The notes below the pieces were generated by a model. That model worked only from the letters and a program-made list of their open reading frames with translations, had not been told where the DNA came from and searched no databases. From NCBI GenBank assembly GCA_035999765.1, contig CP108521.1:2356001-2420000 (forward strand): a DNA stretch of 64,000 bases, in the 5' to 3' direction. This document shows positions 8,066 through 15,352 of the stretch, piece after piece (position 1 is the first letter of the stretch; the number at the start of each line of letters is the position of its first letter). Source of the DNA: Streptomyces sp. NBC_01231. Its GTDB lineage: Bacteria; Actinomycetota; Actinomycetes; Streptomycetales; Streptomycetaceae. A program made the translations under genes and the position numbers.

Positions 8066-9853
8066 GTGCACCCCCGTATCGAGGACTACGCCGTCATCGG
8101 CGACGAACAGACGGCCGCCCTGGTCGGCCTGGACGGTTCCGTCGACTGGCTCTGCCTGCCCCGCTTCGACTCGGCCGCCTGCTTCGCCAAGCTCCTCGGC
8201 GACGCGGACAACGGCCACTGGCGGATCGCTCCCAAGGGCAGCACAGGCCGCTGCGCCCGGCGCGCCTACCGCCCCGACACCCTTGTCCTCGACACCGAGT
8301 GGGAGACCGACAAGGGCACCGTGCGGGTCACCGACCTGATGCCGCAGAGGGAGCGCGCCCCCGACCTCGTACGCGTCGTGGAAGGTCTCAGCGGCCGGGT
8401 CACGGTACGCAGCACCCTGCGGCTGCGCTTCGACTACGGCTCGGTCATGCCGTGGGTGCGCCGGTCGGACGGCCATCGGGTGGCCGTCGCGGGGCCCGAC
8501 TCGGCGTGGCTGCGCAGCGAACCGGAGGTGCACACCTGGGGCGAGGACTTCGGCACGCACTCCGAGTTCACGGTCGCCGAGGGCGAGAAGGTGGCGTTCG
8601 TGCTCACCTGGCATCCCTCGCACGAGCCGCGCCCCCCGCTCGTCGATCCGTACGAGGCGCTGGAGAGCAGCGTCGCCGACTGGCGGGCGTGGGCGTCCCG
8701 CTGCCGCTACGACGGCCCGTACCGGGACGCCGTGGTGCGCTCGCTGATCACCCTCAAGGCCCTCACCTACGCGCCGACCGGCGGCATCGTGGCCGCGGCG
8801 ACCACCTCGCTGCCCGAGGAGGTCGGCGGGGTGCGCAACTGGGACTACCGCTACTGCTGGCTGCGGGACTCCACCCTCACCCTGGGCGTCCTGCTGTCCT
8901 GCGGCTACCACAAGGAGGCCGAGGCCTGGCGGAACTGGCTGCTGCGCGCGGTCGCCGGCGATCCGGCGGACCTGCAGATCATGTACGGCCTGGCGGGTGA
9001 GCGGCGGCTGCCCGAGTTCGAGCTGCCGTATCTGTCCGGCTTCGCCGGCTCCAGGCCCGTCAGGATCGGGAACGGAGCCGTCGACCAGCTCCAGCTGGAC
9101 GTGTACGGCGAGGTCATGGACTCGCTGTCGCTGGCGCGGGCGGCCGACTTGCCCGCCACCAAGGACATGTGGGCACTGCAGCGCGCCCTGATGACGTTCC
9201 TGGGGTCGGCCTGGCGGCAACCGGACGAGGGGCTGTGGGAGGTGCGCGGGGGCCGCCGCCAGTTCGTCCACTCGAAGGTGATGGTGTGGGTGGCCGCCGA
9301 CCGTGCCGTGCGCGCCCTGGAGTCGAACCCGGAATTGCACGGCGATCTCGACGACTGGCGCGCGATGCGCGACGAGGTGCACCGGGAGGTGTGCGAGAAG
9401 GGCTACGACCCGCAGCGGAACACCTTCACCCAGTCCTACGGCTCGCGCGAACTCGACGCGGCGCTGCTGCTGATCCCGCGCGTCGGCTTCCTGCCGCCCG
9501 ACGACCCGCGCGTGATCGGCACCATCGACGCGATCCGCGCGGACCTTGGCCACGGCGGCTTCCTGCGCCGTTACAGCATCGGGGAGAACGGTGTCGACGG
9601 GCTGCCGGGAGGCGAGGGCACGTTCCTGGCGTGCTCGTTCTGGCTGGCGGACGCCCTGCACATGACGGGCCGTACGAAGGAGGCCCGGGAGTTGTTCGAA
9701 CGACTGGTCGGGCTCGGCAACGACGTGGGCCTGCTGTCCGAGGAGTACGACCCCGTGGCGGGCGTCCAGCTCGGCAACGTTCCGCAGGCGTTCAGCCACA
9801 TCGGCCTGGTCAACACCGCCCTCGCCCTGTTCGGGGGCGAAGGGGCAGGATAG
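8066..9853 (+). CDS. Glycoside hydrolase family 15 protein (glucoamylase/trehalase-like)
   Basis: 595-aa cytoplasmic enzyme of the GH15 class found in actinomycetes, where members act as trehalases or glucoamylase-like alpha-glucosidases. The N-terminus (RIEDYAVIGDEQTAALVGLDGSVDWLCLPRFDS) is the typical beta-rich domain. The catalytic (alpha/alpha)6 domain includes GGVRNWDYRYCWLRDS and, towards the end, GEGTFLACSFWLADAL, whose Glu is a candidate catalytic residue, and NVPQAFSHIGLVNTAL. GTG 8066 was chosen because upstream residues are not part of the conserved start. The SDR gene begins 5 bp after the stop, so the two are probably cotranscribed. Substrate is not resolved. Confidence 0.9.
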   Translation: MHPRIEDYAVIGDEQTAALVGLDGSVDWLCLPRFDSAACFAKLLGDADNGHWRIAPKGSTGRCARRAYRPDTLVLDTEWETDKGTVRVTDLMPQRERAPDLVRVVEGLSGRVTVRSTLRLRFDYGSVMPWVRRSDGHRVAVAGPDSAWLRSEPEVHTWGEDFGTHSEFTVAEGEKVAFVLTWHPSHEPRPPLVDPYEALESSVADWRAWASRCRYDGPYRDAVVRSLITLKALTYAPTGGIVAAATTSLPEEVGGVRNWDYRYCWLRDSTLTLGVLLSCGYHKEAEAWRNWLLRAVAGDPADLQIMYGLAGERRLPEFELPYLSGFAGSRPVRIGNGAVDQLQLDVYGEVMDSLSLARAADLPATKDMWALQRALMTFLGSAWRQPDEGLWEVRGGRRQFVHSKVMVWVAADRAVRALESNPELHGDLDDWRAMRDEVHREVCEKGYDPQRNTFTQSYGSRELDAALLLIPRVGFLPPDDPRVIGTIDAIRADLGHGGFLRRYSIGENGVDGLPGGEGTFLACSFWLADALHMTGRTKEARELFERLVGLGNDVGLLSEEYDPVAGVQLGNVPQAFSHIGLVNTALALFGGEGAG

Positions 9854-9858
9854 GGGCC

Positions 9859-10614
9859 ATGGATCTTGGACTGAAGGACCGGGTGTACGTCGTCACCGGA
9901 GCCACCCGCGGTCTCGGCAACGCCGCCGCGCGCGAACTCGTCGCCGACGGGGCGAAGGTGGTCGTCACGGGACGGGAGGAGAAGGGCGTCGCCGAGGCGG
10001 CCGCCGCGCTGGGGCCGAACGCGGTGGGGGTCGTCGCGGACAACGCCGAGCCGGCGGCCGCGGAGCGGCTGATCGCGGCGGCGCGGGAGCACTTCGGCGG
10101 GTTCGACGGTGTTCTCGTCAGCGTCGGAGGGCCGGCGCCGGGGTTCGTCGCCGACAACACGGACGAGCAGTGGCAGACGGCGTTCGAGTCGGTGTTCCTG
10201 GGGGCGGTGCGGCTCGCGCGGGCGGCTGCGGCCGAGCTGGAGGCCGGTGGTGTCATCGGGTTCGTGCTGTCCGGGTCGGTGCACGAGCCGATTCCCGGGC
10301 TGACGATCTCCAACGGGCTGCGGCCGGGGCTGGCCGGGTTCGCGAAGTCGCTGGCCGACGAGCTGGGGCCGCGGAACATCCGGGTGGTGGGCCTGCTGCC
10401 GGCTCGTATCGACACGGACCGGGTGCGTGAGCTGGACGGGTTGTCCGCGGATCCGGAGGCCACCCGGGCGGCCAACGAGTCGCGGATTCCGTTGCGGCGA
10501 TACGGGAGGCCCGAGGAGTTCGGGCGGACGGCCGCGTTCCTGCTGTCGCCGGCGGCCTCCTACCTGACGGGCGTCATGGTGCCGGTGGACGGCGGCATGC
10601 GGCACGGGTTCTGA
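9859..10614 (+). CDS. SDR family NAD(P)-dependent oxidoreductase
   Basis: 251-aa short-chain dehydrogenase with the cofactor motif VTGATRGLGNAAA at the N-terminus, SVGG in the place of NNAG, and the C-terminal FLLSPAASYLTGVMVPVDGG. The usual YxxxK catalytic pair is not clear: the region after the active Ser (VLSGSVHEPIPGLTISNGLRPGLAGFAKSL) has no Tyr and shows N-G-L-R-P-G in the helix where Tyr and Lys would stand. It may therefore be a divergent SDR with altered chemistry. The start at ATG 9859 lies 5 bp behind the GH15 gene. Substrate is unknown. Confidence 0.85.
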   Translation: MDLGLKDRVYVVTGATRGLGNAAARELVADGAKVVVTGREEKGVAEAAAALGPNAVGVVADNAEPAAAERLIAAAREHFGGFDGVLVSVGGPAPGFVADNTDEQWQTAFESVFLGAVRLARAAAAELEAGGVIGFVLSGSVHEPIPGLTISNGLRPGLAGFAKSLADELGPRNIRVVGLLPARIDTDRVRELDGLSADPEATRAANESRIPLRRYGRPEEFGRTAAFLLSPAASYLTGVMVPVDGGMRHGF

Positions 10615-10627
10615 GCGGAACGGCGGG

Positions 10628-11215
10628 TCACCCGACCCTTTCCGGGCGGTGCTTGACGCCGCTGAGCCGGACCTCCGCCGGCAGTGACGCCAGGCCCGCC
10701 GAGTTCCGGGCGCGGGTGAGCGCGCCCTCGGTGAAGTCGTGCAGGGCCGTTCCCGGATCCGCGTGCGGTTCCAGTTGGAGCCGCACGCGGGCCTCGGGGG
10801 CGGTGGGGCGGCCGGTGAGGTGCGTGTGGGCGCGCGCCACGCCTTCCAACTCACCCGCCTGGCCTGCCAGTACGCCCTCCAGTGCGCGGCCTCGCAGCAG
10901 CGCGCCCGCACCGTCGCCGGTGTCCACGAGGACCTGGGTGAGACGGCGTCGGCGCAGTACCGCCGTCAGCCACCACAGAGCGAGCAGGACGAGGACGGCG
11001 AGCACCGCCAGGACGGTCGGCCACCACCAGTCGGATTCCCGCCAGCGCGTCCGCTCGGCGTCGGAGAGCAGCACGTCATGTCGGCTGTCGTGGATCCACC
11101 AGGAGGGGGCCGAGACGCCCAGTCCGATGGCGAGCACGGAGCCGCCGAGGACGACCAGGACAAGGCCGACGACTCCGAGCAGTACGCGGTTGACGATCCT
11201 GAGCACCGCCCTCAC
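10628..11215 (-). CDS. amaP: AmaP-like alkaline shock response membrane anchor protein
   Basis: 195-aa protein with two N-terminal helices, VLLGVVGLVLVVLGGSVLAI and a second around VLAVLAVLVLLALWWLTAVL, followed by a cytoplasmic domain of about 100 residues. In Staphylococcus aureus AmaP ties Asp23 to the membrane through such a layout. The tail (LEGVARAHTHLTGRPTAPEA, RVRLQLEPHA ... EVRLSGVKHR) itself resembles an Asp23-type fold by its V-x-V-x-L strand pattern. GTG 11215 overlaps the stop of the upstream gene by 4 nt. Last gene of the Asp23 operon. The family call rests on layout and context. Confidence 0.7.
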   Translation of the reverse strand: MRAVLRIVNRVLLGVVGLVLVVLGGSVLAIGLGVSAPSWWIHDSRHDVLLSDAERTRWRESDWWWPTVLAVLAVLVLLALWWLTAVLRRRRLTQVLVDTGDGAGALLRGRALEGVLAGQAGELEGVARAHTHLTGRPTAPEARVRLQLEPHADPGTALHDFTEGALTRARNSAGLASLPAEVRLSGVKHRPERVG

Positions 11216-11877
11216 CCCTTCCGTCCGGGTCGGGCCACATGCACCGACAGCGCGGGCGGGCGGGCCGCTCCCAGTCCACGGATCGCCTCGGTGAGCGTGG
11301 CGTCCAGGTCGGCGCGTACGTCGTCCAGCTCGCGGAAGTGGGAGACCGCGCGGACGTCGGCCCGGGCGCGTTTCACCCGCACCCGTGCCGACTGCACGCC
11401 GGCGACCTCCATGGCCCGGTCGCGGAGCACCATCGCCGCCGCATCGCGGTGCAGTCCCGCGCGGACGTCGGTGTGGGGGCGCCGCATCGGGAGCACGGCA
11501 CGCAGGCCGGGGGTGACCGCCAGCACGATCAGCCACAGGCCGAGGGCGGCGGCGACGCCCGCGCCGACGAGCACCCAGATGTCGTCCAGGGGACGCTCTG
11601 CGAGCTGCTCGGCGAGGTTCCGGCGCCAGGCCATGGCGTCCCGGCCGGCCCGTACGGCGGCGACGTCGTACAGGAAGGCGCCCGCGACGACCAGGAGCAG
11701 CAGCGCCACGATCCCCGCCGGGACGCGGCGCGCCGACCAGAAGCGGCCGCTCCCGCGCGCCTCGTCGGTCTCGGCGGCCGGTACGGGTGGAGCCTCGTAC
11801 TCCCCGCCTGTGTCGGCCGGCTTCTCGATGACCGGCAGTCGTTGTGTGGTGCCCTCGGAACTCTGGGGCTCGCTCAT
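11212..11877 (-). CDS. DUF6286-like membrane protein of the Asp23 operon
   Basis: 221-aa protein. A charged N-terminus of about 50 residues precedes two helices (VPAGIVALLLLVVAGAFLYD and WVLVGAGVAAALGLWLIVLA) and a cytoplasmic C-terminal domain (DAAAMVLRDRAMEVAGVQSA ... LSVHVARPG). The C-terminal part has the DRAMEVAGV/ARVRVKRA pattern also found in Asp23-like modules, so it may pack against the soluble Asp23 proteins. ATG 11877 overlaps the upstream stop by 4 nt, and its own stop overlaps the next start by 4 nt, which argues for coupled translation. Role in envelope stress is inferred from neighbours only. Confidence 0.7.
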   Translation of the reverse strand: MSEPQSSEGTTQRLPVIEKPADTGGEYEAPPVPAAETDEARGSGRFWSARRVPAGIVALLLLVVAGAFLYDVAAVRAGRDAMAWRRNLAEQLAERPLDDIWVLVGAGVAAALGLWLIVLAVTPGLRAVLPMRRPHTDVRAGLHRDAAAMVLRDRAMEVAGVQSARVRVKRARADVRAVSHFRELDDVRADLDATLTEAIRGLGAARPPALSVHVARPGRKG

Positions 11878-12257
11878 CGCGTCCTCCCCTGTGCCGTGCC
11901 GTGCGCCGTCGCCGGGTGCAGCCGCTCGACCTGCACGGCGACCTCCGGCACTTCCATACCCACCAACGCGCCTACCCGCTCGACGACGTGTCGACGCACC
12001 GAACCGCATCGGGCGCCGATGTCGCAGGGATAGTCGAGTTCCAGGTGCACGCGGACCCGCGCGGACCCGTGGTGGACGACGACGGAGGCGTGCGGGGGCG
12101 AGGCGGCGTCGGGCAGTTCGCCGAGTGCCTCGCGCGCCGCCTGTCCGGCGACCTTCGCGACGACCCGGTCGGCGATCCGGGTCGCACCCCGCTCCCCCGG
12201 CGGAACGGCGTCCGGAGGTTTTCGGAGCTCACCGGCCCCACCGGTCACGGACGTCAT
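11874..12257 (-). CDS. Asp23/Gls24 family protein, short paralogue
   Basis: 127-aa soluble protein. The Asp23 core is visible: GATRIADRVVAKVAGQAAREAL followed by a V-x-V strand, ARVRVHLELDYPCDIGARCG and VRRHVVERVGALVGMEVPEV. Asp23 of Firmicutes is a very abundant protein that lies under the membrane and is linked to cell-envelope stress. This copy lacks the long N- and C-terminal extensions of the paralogue at 12483-12962. Overlaps by 4 nt both the small membrane protein upstream and the DUF6286-like gene downstream. Confidence 0.85.
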   Translation of the reverse strand: MTSVTGGAGELRKPPDAVPPGERGATRIADRVVAKVAGQAAREALGELPDAASPPHASVVVHHGSARVRVHLELDYPCDIGARCGSVRRHVVERVGALVGMEVPEVAVQVERLHPATAHGTAQGRTR

Positions 12258-12448
12258 CTGGGCCGGTCGCGTCGGTCGTCACGGGTACGGAAGAAATCGC
12301 CGAGGTCCAGGTCCCCCTCCAGGAACCGGCCGACGACGAATCCGATGGCGCCCAGGGCGGCGACCAGCACGAAGGCGCCGAACCCGCCGAAGTATCCGGC
12401 GAAGCCCAGCGCCATGCCGGCGATCATGCCGACCACGGCCATGCTCAT
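12254..12448 (-). CDS. Small membrane protein of the Asp23 operon (DUF2273-like)
   Basis: 64-aa protein made almost only of two Gly/Ala-rich hydrophobic helices (VVGMIAGMALGFAGYFGGFG, AFVLVAALGAIGFVVGRFL) and a charged tail (DFFRTRDDRRDRPR). The asp23 operon of Firmicutes also contains a small DUF2273 membrane protein next to AmaP, and this gene takes that place. A GGAG ribosome binding site lies 6 nt before ATG 12448. The stop overlaps the next start (ATGA). Confidence 0.75.
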   Translation of the reverse strand: MSMAVVGMIAGMALGFAGYFGGFGAFVLVAALGAIGFVVGRFLEGDLDLGDFFRTRDDRRDRPR

Positions 12449-12482
12449 GGCGACTCCGTTTCGATTGTCGGTCGTCGGTGCG

Positions 12483-12962
12483 TCACTGGAGCCGGGTCTC
12501 CGGTTCCTCGTCCTCTTCCTCGGGCAGCTTCACGTCACTCACCGCGATGTTGACCTCGACGACCTCAAGACTGGTCATCCGTTCCACCGCCGCGATGACG
12601 TTCTCGCGTACCGCCTTGGCCACGTCCGCGATCGATACGCCGTAGTCGACGACGATCTCCAGGTCGAGCGCGGTCTGCACCTCGCCGACCTCGACCTTCA
12701 CCCCGCGTGTCGCGGCCTTGGACCCGCCGGGCACCCGGTCCCGTACGGCACCGAAGGTGCGGCTCAGTCCGCTGCCCATCGCGTGCACGCCGAGGACGTC
12801 CCGGGCGGCGAGCCCGGCGATCTTCTCCACCACTCCGTCGGCGATGGAGGTCCGGCCCCGGTTGGCCGGGTCCCCGCCGCCTCGCCGTACGGTCTTGCGG
12901 GTCTGTACGGGCGCCTCGCCCTCGGAGGTCTGCGTCCGGTTCGGCTCCGTGATGTCACTCAT
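12483..12962 (-). CDS. Asp23/Gls24 family envelope stress response protein
   Basis: 159-aa soluble protein and first gene of the five-gene operon. After a Thr/Glu/Pro-rich head, the Asp23 core starts at RTSIADGVVEKIAGLAARDV and continues with LGVHAMGSGLSRTFG, VKVEVGEVQTALDLEIVVDY and IADVAKAVRENVIAAVERMT. The acidic C-terminus (KLPEEEDEEPETRLQ) is unlike the paralogue. ATG 12962 has GGAAGGGA 9 nt upstream, so the longer frame was rejected. It is divergent from the 240-aa gene at 13047, with an 84-bp space that must hold both promoters. Confidence 0.9.
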   Translation of the reverse strand: MSDITEPNRTQTSEGEAPVQTRKTVRRGGGDPANRGRTSIADGVVEKIAGLAARDVLGVHAMGSGLSRTFGAVRDRVPGGSKAATRGVKVEVGEVQTALDLEIVVDYGVSIADVAKAVRENVIAAVERMTSLEVVEVNIAVSDVKLPEEEDEEPETRLQ

Positions 12963-13046
12963 CGCCGTACGTCCCTTCCGATCGTCCTTTGACCACCGTA
13001 AGTGGGGTTGCGCGATCGCGCGCCAGGGATGCGGCAGGCTGGGGCA

Positions 13047-13769
13047 ATGACAGTGGACCGGTGGACGCAGACCGTACGGCATCAGCTGGGGCTGGGCAGG
13101 TTGCTGCCCTTGGGAGACGCGCGGGACGGCGCGTGGATCTCGGAGGCGGCGGCCGACGCGGTGCTACGGCGCGCGGCCGAGAGCATGCGGGACGTGCGGC
13201 TGGGCCCCGTGCGGATCGGGCTCGCGGACCCGGAGGTCGGTCACGAGTCCGCCGTACCGCCGCCGCCCAGCGCCCTGCCGCCGGGCCCGCTGCGGGCCAC
13301 GGCCGAGTTCGCCGCCACGGCGAACGAACCGCTGCCGACCGTCGGAGCGCGGCTGCGGGCGGTGCTGGTGGCCGCGGCGGAGGGACTCGGTCTGGCGGTG
13401 GCGGAGGTGGACCTGCGGGTGACGGATCTGATCGATGCGGCGGACGACGAGCCGGAGCCTCTTCCCGTACCGCCGGAGCCTGCCCCCGCCGTGTCGAGCG
13501 GGGACGACGGCGAGAGCCTCGCGGCCGACGCGGCCCTGTCCGTTCCGGGCGTGGCCCATCTGACCGGCACGCTGGGGCGCCCGGTGCACGTCGAGGAACG
13601 GCCGAGGGAGACGGCCGCCGCCCTGCCTCGCCGCCATGTCCGTGTGGAACTGGCGGTTCGCGCGGACCACCACCGAGCACTGGACGTGGCCCGGGAGGTC
13701 CGCGCGAGGGTGGGGCAGGCGTTGCCGGATCACCCGACGGTGGCGGTGCTGGTGACCACGGTCCGGTGA
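13047..13769 (+). CDS. Protein with two degenerate Asp23-like modules, divergent from the Asp23 operon
   Basis: 240-aa soluble protein; similar Streptomyces proteins sometimes carry an uninformative viral P10-like name. I read two repeats. The first runs WISEAAADAVLRRAAESM, RATAEFAATANEPLPTVGAR, LRAVLVAAAEGLGLAVAEVD. The second runs SLAADAALSVPGVAHLTGTL, HVRVELAVRADHHRALDVAR, EVRARVGQALPDHPTVAVLV. Each has the helix, V-x-V strand, helix, strand order of Asp23. An acidic Pro-rich linker separates them. ATG 13047 is the start that gives the conserved-looking MTVDRWTQTVRHQLGLGRLL head. Its placement beside the operon suggests a shared job; no enzymatic motif is visible. Confidence 0.65.
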   Translation: MTVDRWTQTVRHQLGLGRLLPLGDARDGAWISEAAADAVLRRAAESMRDVRLGPVRIGLADPEVGHESAVPPPPSALPPGPLRATAEFAATANEPLPTVGARLRAVLVAAAEGLGLAVAEVDLRVTDLIDAADDEPEPLPVPPEPAPAVSSGDDGESLAADAALSVPGVAHLTGTLGRPVHVEERPRETAAALPRRHVRVELAVRADHHRALDVAREVRARVGQALPDHPTVAVLVTTVR

Positions 13770-13823
13770 AAACCGGGGCCGTCGAGGGTGGACTCGCCGA
13801 CGCGGTCGGAAGATCGGCGGCTG

Positions 13824-13845
13824 TCGAAGGCCCGGTGGCCCTCGA
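13824..13845. terminator. Imperfect hairpin between convergent genes
   Basis: TCGAAGGCC (13824-13832) and GGCCCTCGA (13837-13845) pair with one mismatch around a CGGT loop. It lies in the 80-bp gap between the Asp23-like gene and the convergent enoyl-CoA hydratase gene and has no T-run, as is common for Streptomyces terminators. Confidence 0.4.
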
Positions 13846-13849
13846 AGGG

Positions 13850-14662
13850 CTATTCGCCCACGCCGGCCAGGTCCCGCAGCCGTCGGGCCTGCGCGGCCCG
13901 CTCCGCGGTGCGCTGCTCCTCGTAGTTGCGGTCCGATGCCCCGCGCAGCAGTGCCTTCGTCTCGATCACCGCGTCCCTGGGGGCGGCGAGAATCGCCGAG
14001 GCGAGGTCCCGTACCGCTTCCGCCAGTTGGTCCGCGGGCACGGCGACATTCGCCAGGCCCGTGCTCACGGCCTCCTCGGCGTGCACGAACCGCCCGGTCG
14101 CGCAGATCTCCAGCGCGCGGGCATGGCCGACCAGTCCCACCAGCGGATGCGTACCGGTCAGGTCCGGCACGAGTCCGAGGCTGGTCTCGCGCATGGCGAA
14201 CTGCACGTCGTCCGCGACGACGCGCAGGTCACAGGCGAGCGCGAGCTGGAAGCCCGCCCCGATGGCATGCCCCTGCACCGCGGCGATGGACACGATGTCG
14301 CTCCGTCGCCACCAGGTGAAACCTTCCTGGTACTCGGCGATGGTCGCGTCCAGCTCGGCGTCACCACCCCGTGCGAGGTCGACGAACGACGGCTCGCCGT
14401 CGAAGCCCTCGGGCGTGAACGCCTGCCGGTCGAGTCCGGCGGAGAAGGACTTGCCCTCGGCACGCAGCACAACGACACGGACCGACCCCGGCAGGAGCCG
14501 CCCGGCTTCGGCCAACGCCCGCCACAGAGCGGGGCTTTGGGCGTTGCGCTTGGCCGGGTTGGTCAGCGTCACCGTCGCGATCGCGTCGTCGACGGTGAGC
14601 CGTACGCCGTCCTTGTCGAATGCGGGAACGTCGGGAACGACGTCCTGATCGGGCGAACCCAT
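13850..14662 (-). CDS. Enoyl-CoA hydratase/isomerase family protein
   Basis: 270-aa crotonase-fold enzyme. Visible family features are ATVTLTNPAKRNAQSPAL, the oxyanion-hole segment GKSFSAGLDR and AAVQGHAIGAGFQLALACDL, followed by SLGLVPDLTGTHPL. The second catalytic Glu of true hydratases (in the A-x-F-G-L-P-E position) is replaced by Asp in LGLVPD, so hydratase activity is not assured; isomerase, hydrolase or decarboxylase chemistry is possible. ATG 14662 has CGGAGGTG just upstream. A 13-bp inverted repeat lies 56 bp in front of the gene and could be its operator. Confidence 0.85.
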   Translation of the reverse strand: MGSPDQDVVPDVPAFDKDGVRLTVDDAIATVTLTNPAKRNAQSPALWRALAEAGRLLPGSVRVVVLRAEGKSFSAGLDRQAFTPEGFDGEPSFVDLARGGDAELDATIAEYQEGFTWWRRSDIVSIAAVQGHAIGAGFQLALACDLRVVADDVQFAMRETSLGLVPDLTGTHPLVGLVGHARALEICATGRFVHAEEAVSTGLANVAVPADQLAEAVRDLASAILAAPRDAVIETKALLRGASDRNYEEQRTAERAAQARRLRDLAGVGE

Positions 14663-14717
14663 GCGGCACCTCCGGTGAGTGCGGTCAACAGAGCGATGCT
14701 AAGTGACTGCACAGTAA

Positions 14718-14749
14718 CCACCCGGTCGGTCAACCGACCGACCGGGTGG
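14718..14749. promoter_or_regulatory. Perfect 13-bp inverted repeat between the HTH gene and the enoyl-CoA hydratase gene
   Basis: The arms are 14718-14730 (CCACCCGGTCGGT) and 14737-14749 with a 6-nt spacer. On the minus strand it follows the HTH gene stop by 31 bp and precedes the hydratase start by 56 bp. The CCGACCGGGT-like half-sites resemble TetR-family operators. It could also be a T-less terminator of the HTH gene. Confidence 0.5.
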
Positions 14750-14779
14750 CCACCATCGAAGCCGATGGGCCGCCCGGGT

Positions 14780-15001
14780 TCAGGACGACGCGGCCTTCTT
14801 GCCCCGCGTCGCCCCGCCACGCCCACGGAGCGTGACGCCCGATTCGCTGAGCATCCGGTGTACGAAGCCATACGAGCGGCCGGTTTCCTCGGCCAGTGCC
14901 CGAATGCTCGCACCGGAGTCGTACTTCTTCTTCAGGTCTGCCGCGAGCTTGTCGCGCGCGACGCCGGTTACCCGGCTGCCCTTCTTCAGAGTCTCGGCCA
15001 C
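14780..15001 (-). CDS. Small helix-turn-helix DNA-binding protein
   Basis: 73-aa basic protein. Residues AADLKKKYDSGASIRALAEE and TGRSYGFVHRMLSESG form a clear helix-turn-helix like that of the resolvase/Hin family, followed by a basic tail (RGRGGATRGKKAASS). GTG 15001 was chosen because GAGGAGG lies 6 nt upstream; the longer ATG start would put that site inside the gene. Proteins of this type are highly conserved in Streptomyces, but I know of no defined target. It may be a nucleoid-type or general regulator. Confidence 0.85.
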   Translation of the reverse strand: MAETLKKGSRVTGVARDKLAADLKKKYDSGASIRALAEETGRSYGFVHRMLSESGVTLRGRGGATRGKKAASS

Positions 15002-15352
15002 CCGGTCCTCCTCATGGGAAGTGCGCTCTGGTCTCCTCATGATCACCCCTCCGGCGCTTCATGGCCACCCATTCGGCAAGGTCCGTGAGACATGGTTTTG
15101 ACGACAGGAGCACGTCCCCACATACGGAAGCCCCGATTCCAGGACTTGGCGTTCGTACCGCCGAACGGGTTCTTTCACGAAGTGCCAGGTCACAGACGCG
15201 CGACGGCCGAGCCCTTGTCGATAAAGGACTCGGCCGGGAAATCGGTGTAGGACACACTTCGGTACGAGGAGATCTCACACAGATGATGGATCACGGATCG
15301 GCCGAATGATCCATACGCAGTGGATCACGCCCTCGATCAAGCGTGCCGACCG
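15002..15352. other. 351-bp intergenic region between the HTH gene and the ABC-F gene
   Basis: No credible gene. It is less G+C rich than the coding DNA around it. It contains a 7-bp inverted repeat ATGGATC (15286-15292) / GATCCAT (15308-15314) and several GGATCA/GATCAC words. It must hold the promoter of the HTH gene (minus strand) and the end of the ABC-F transcript. No clear -35/-10 pair or T-tailed hairpin could be assigned. Confidence 0.5.

Noticed and set aside
12963..13082. Longer start for the first Asp23 gene
   Set aside because: It would run over the divergent promoter region and the start of the 240-aa gene; ATG 12962 has a good ribosome binding site.
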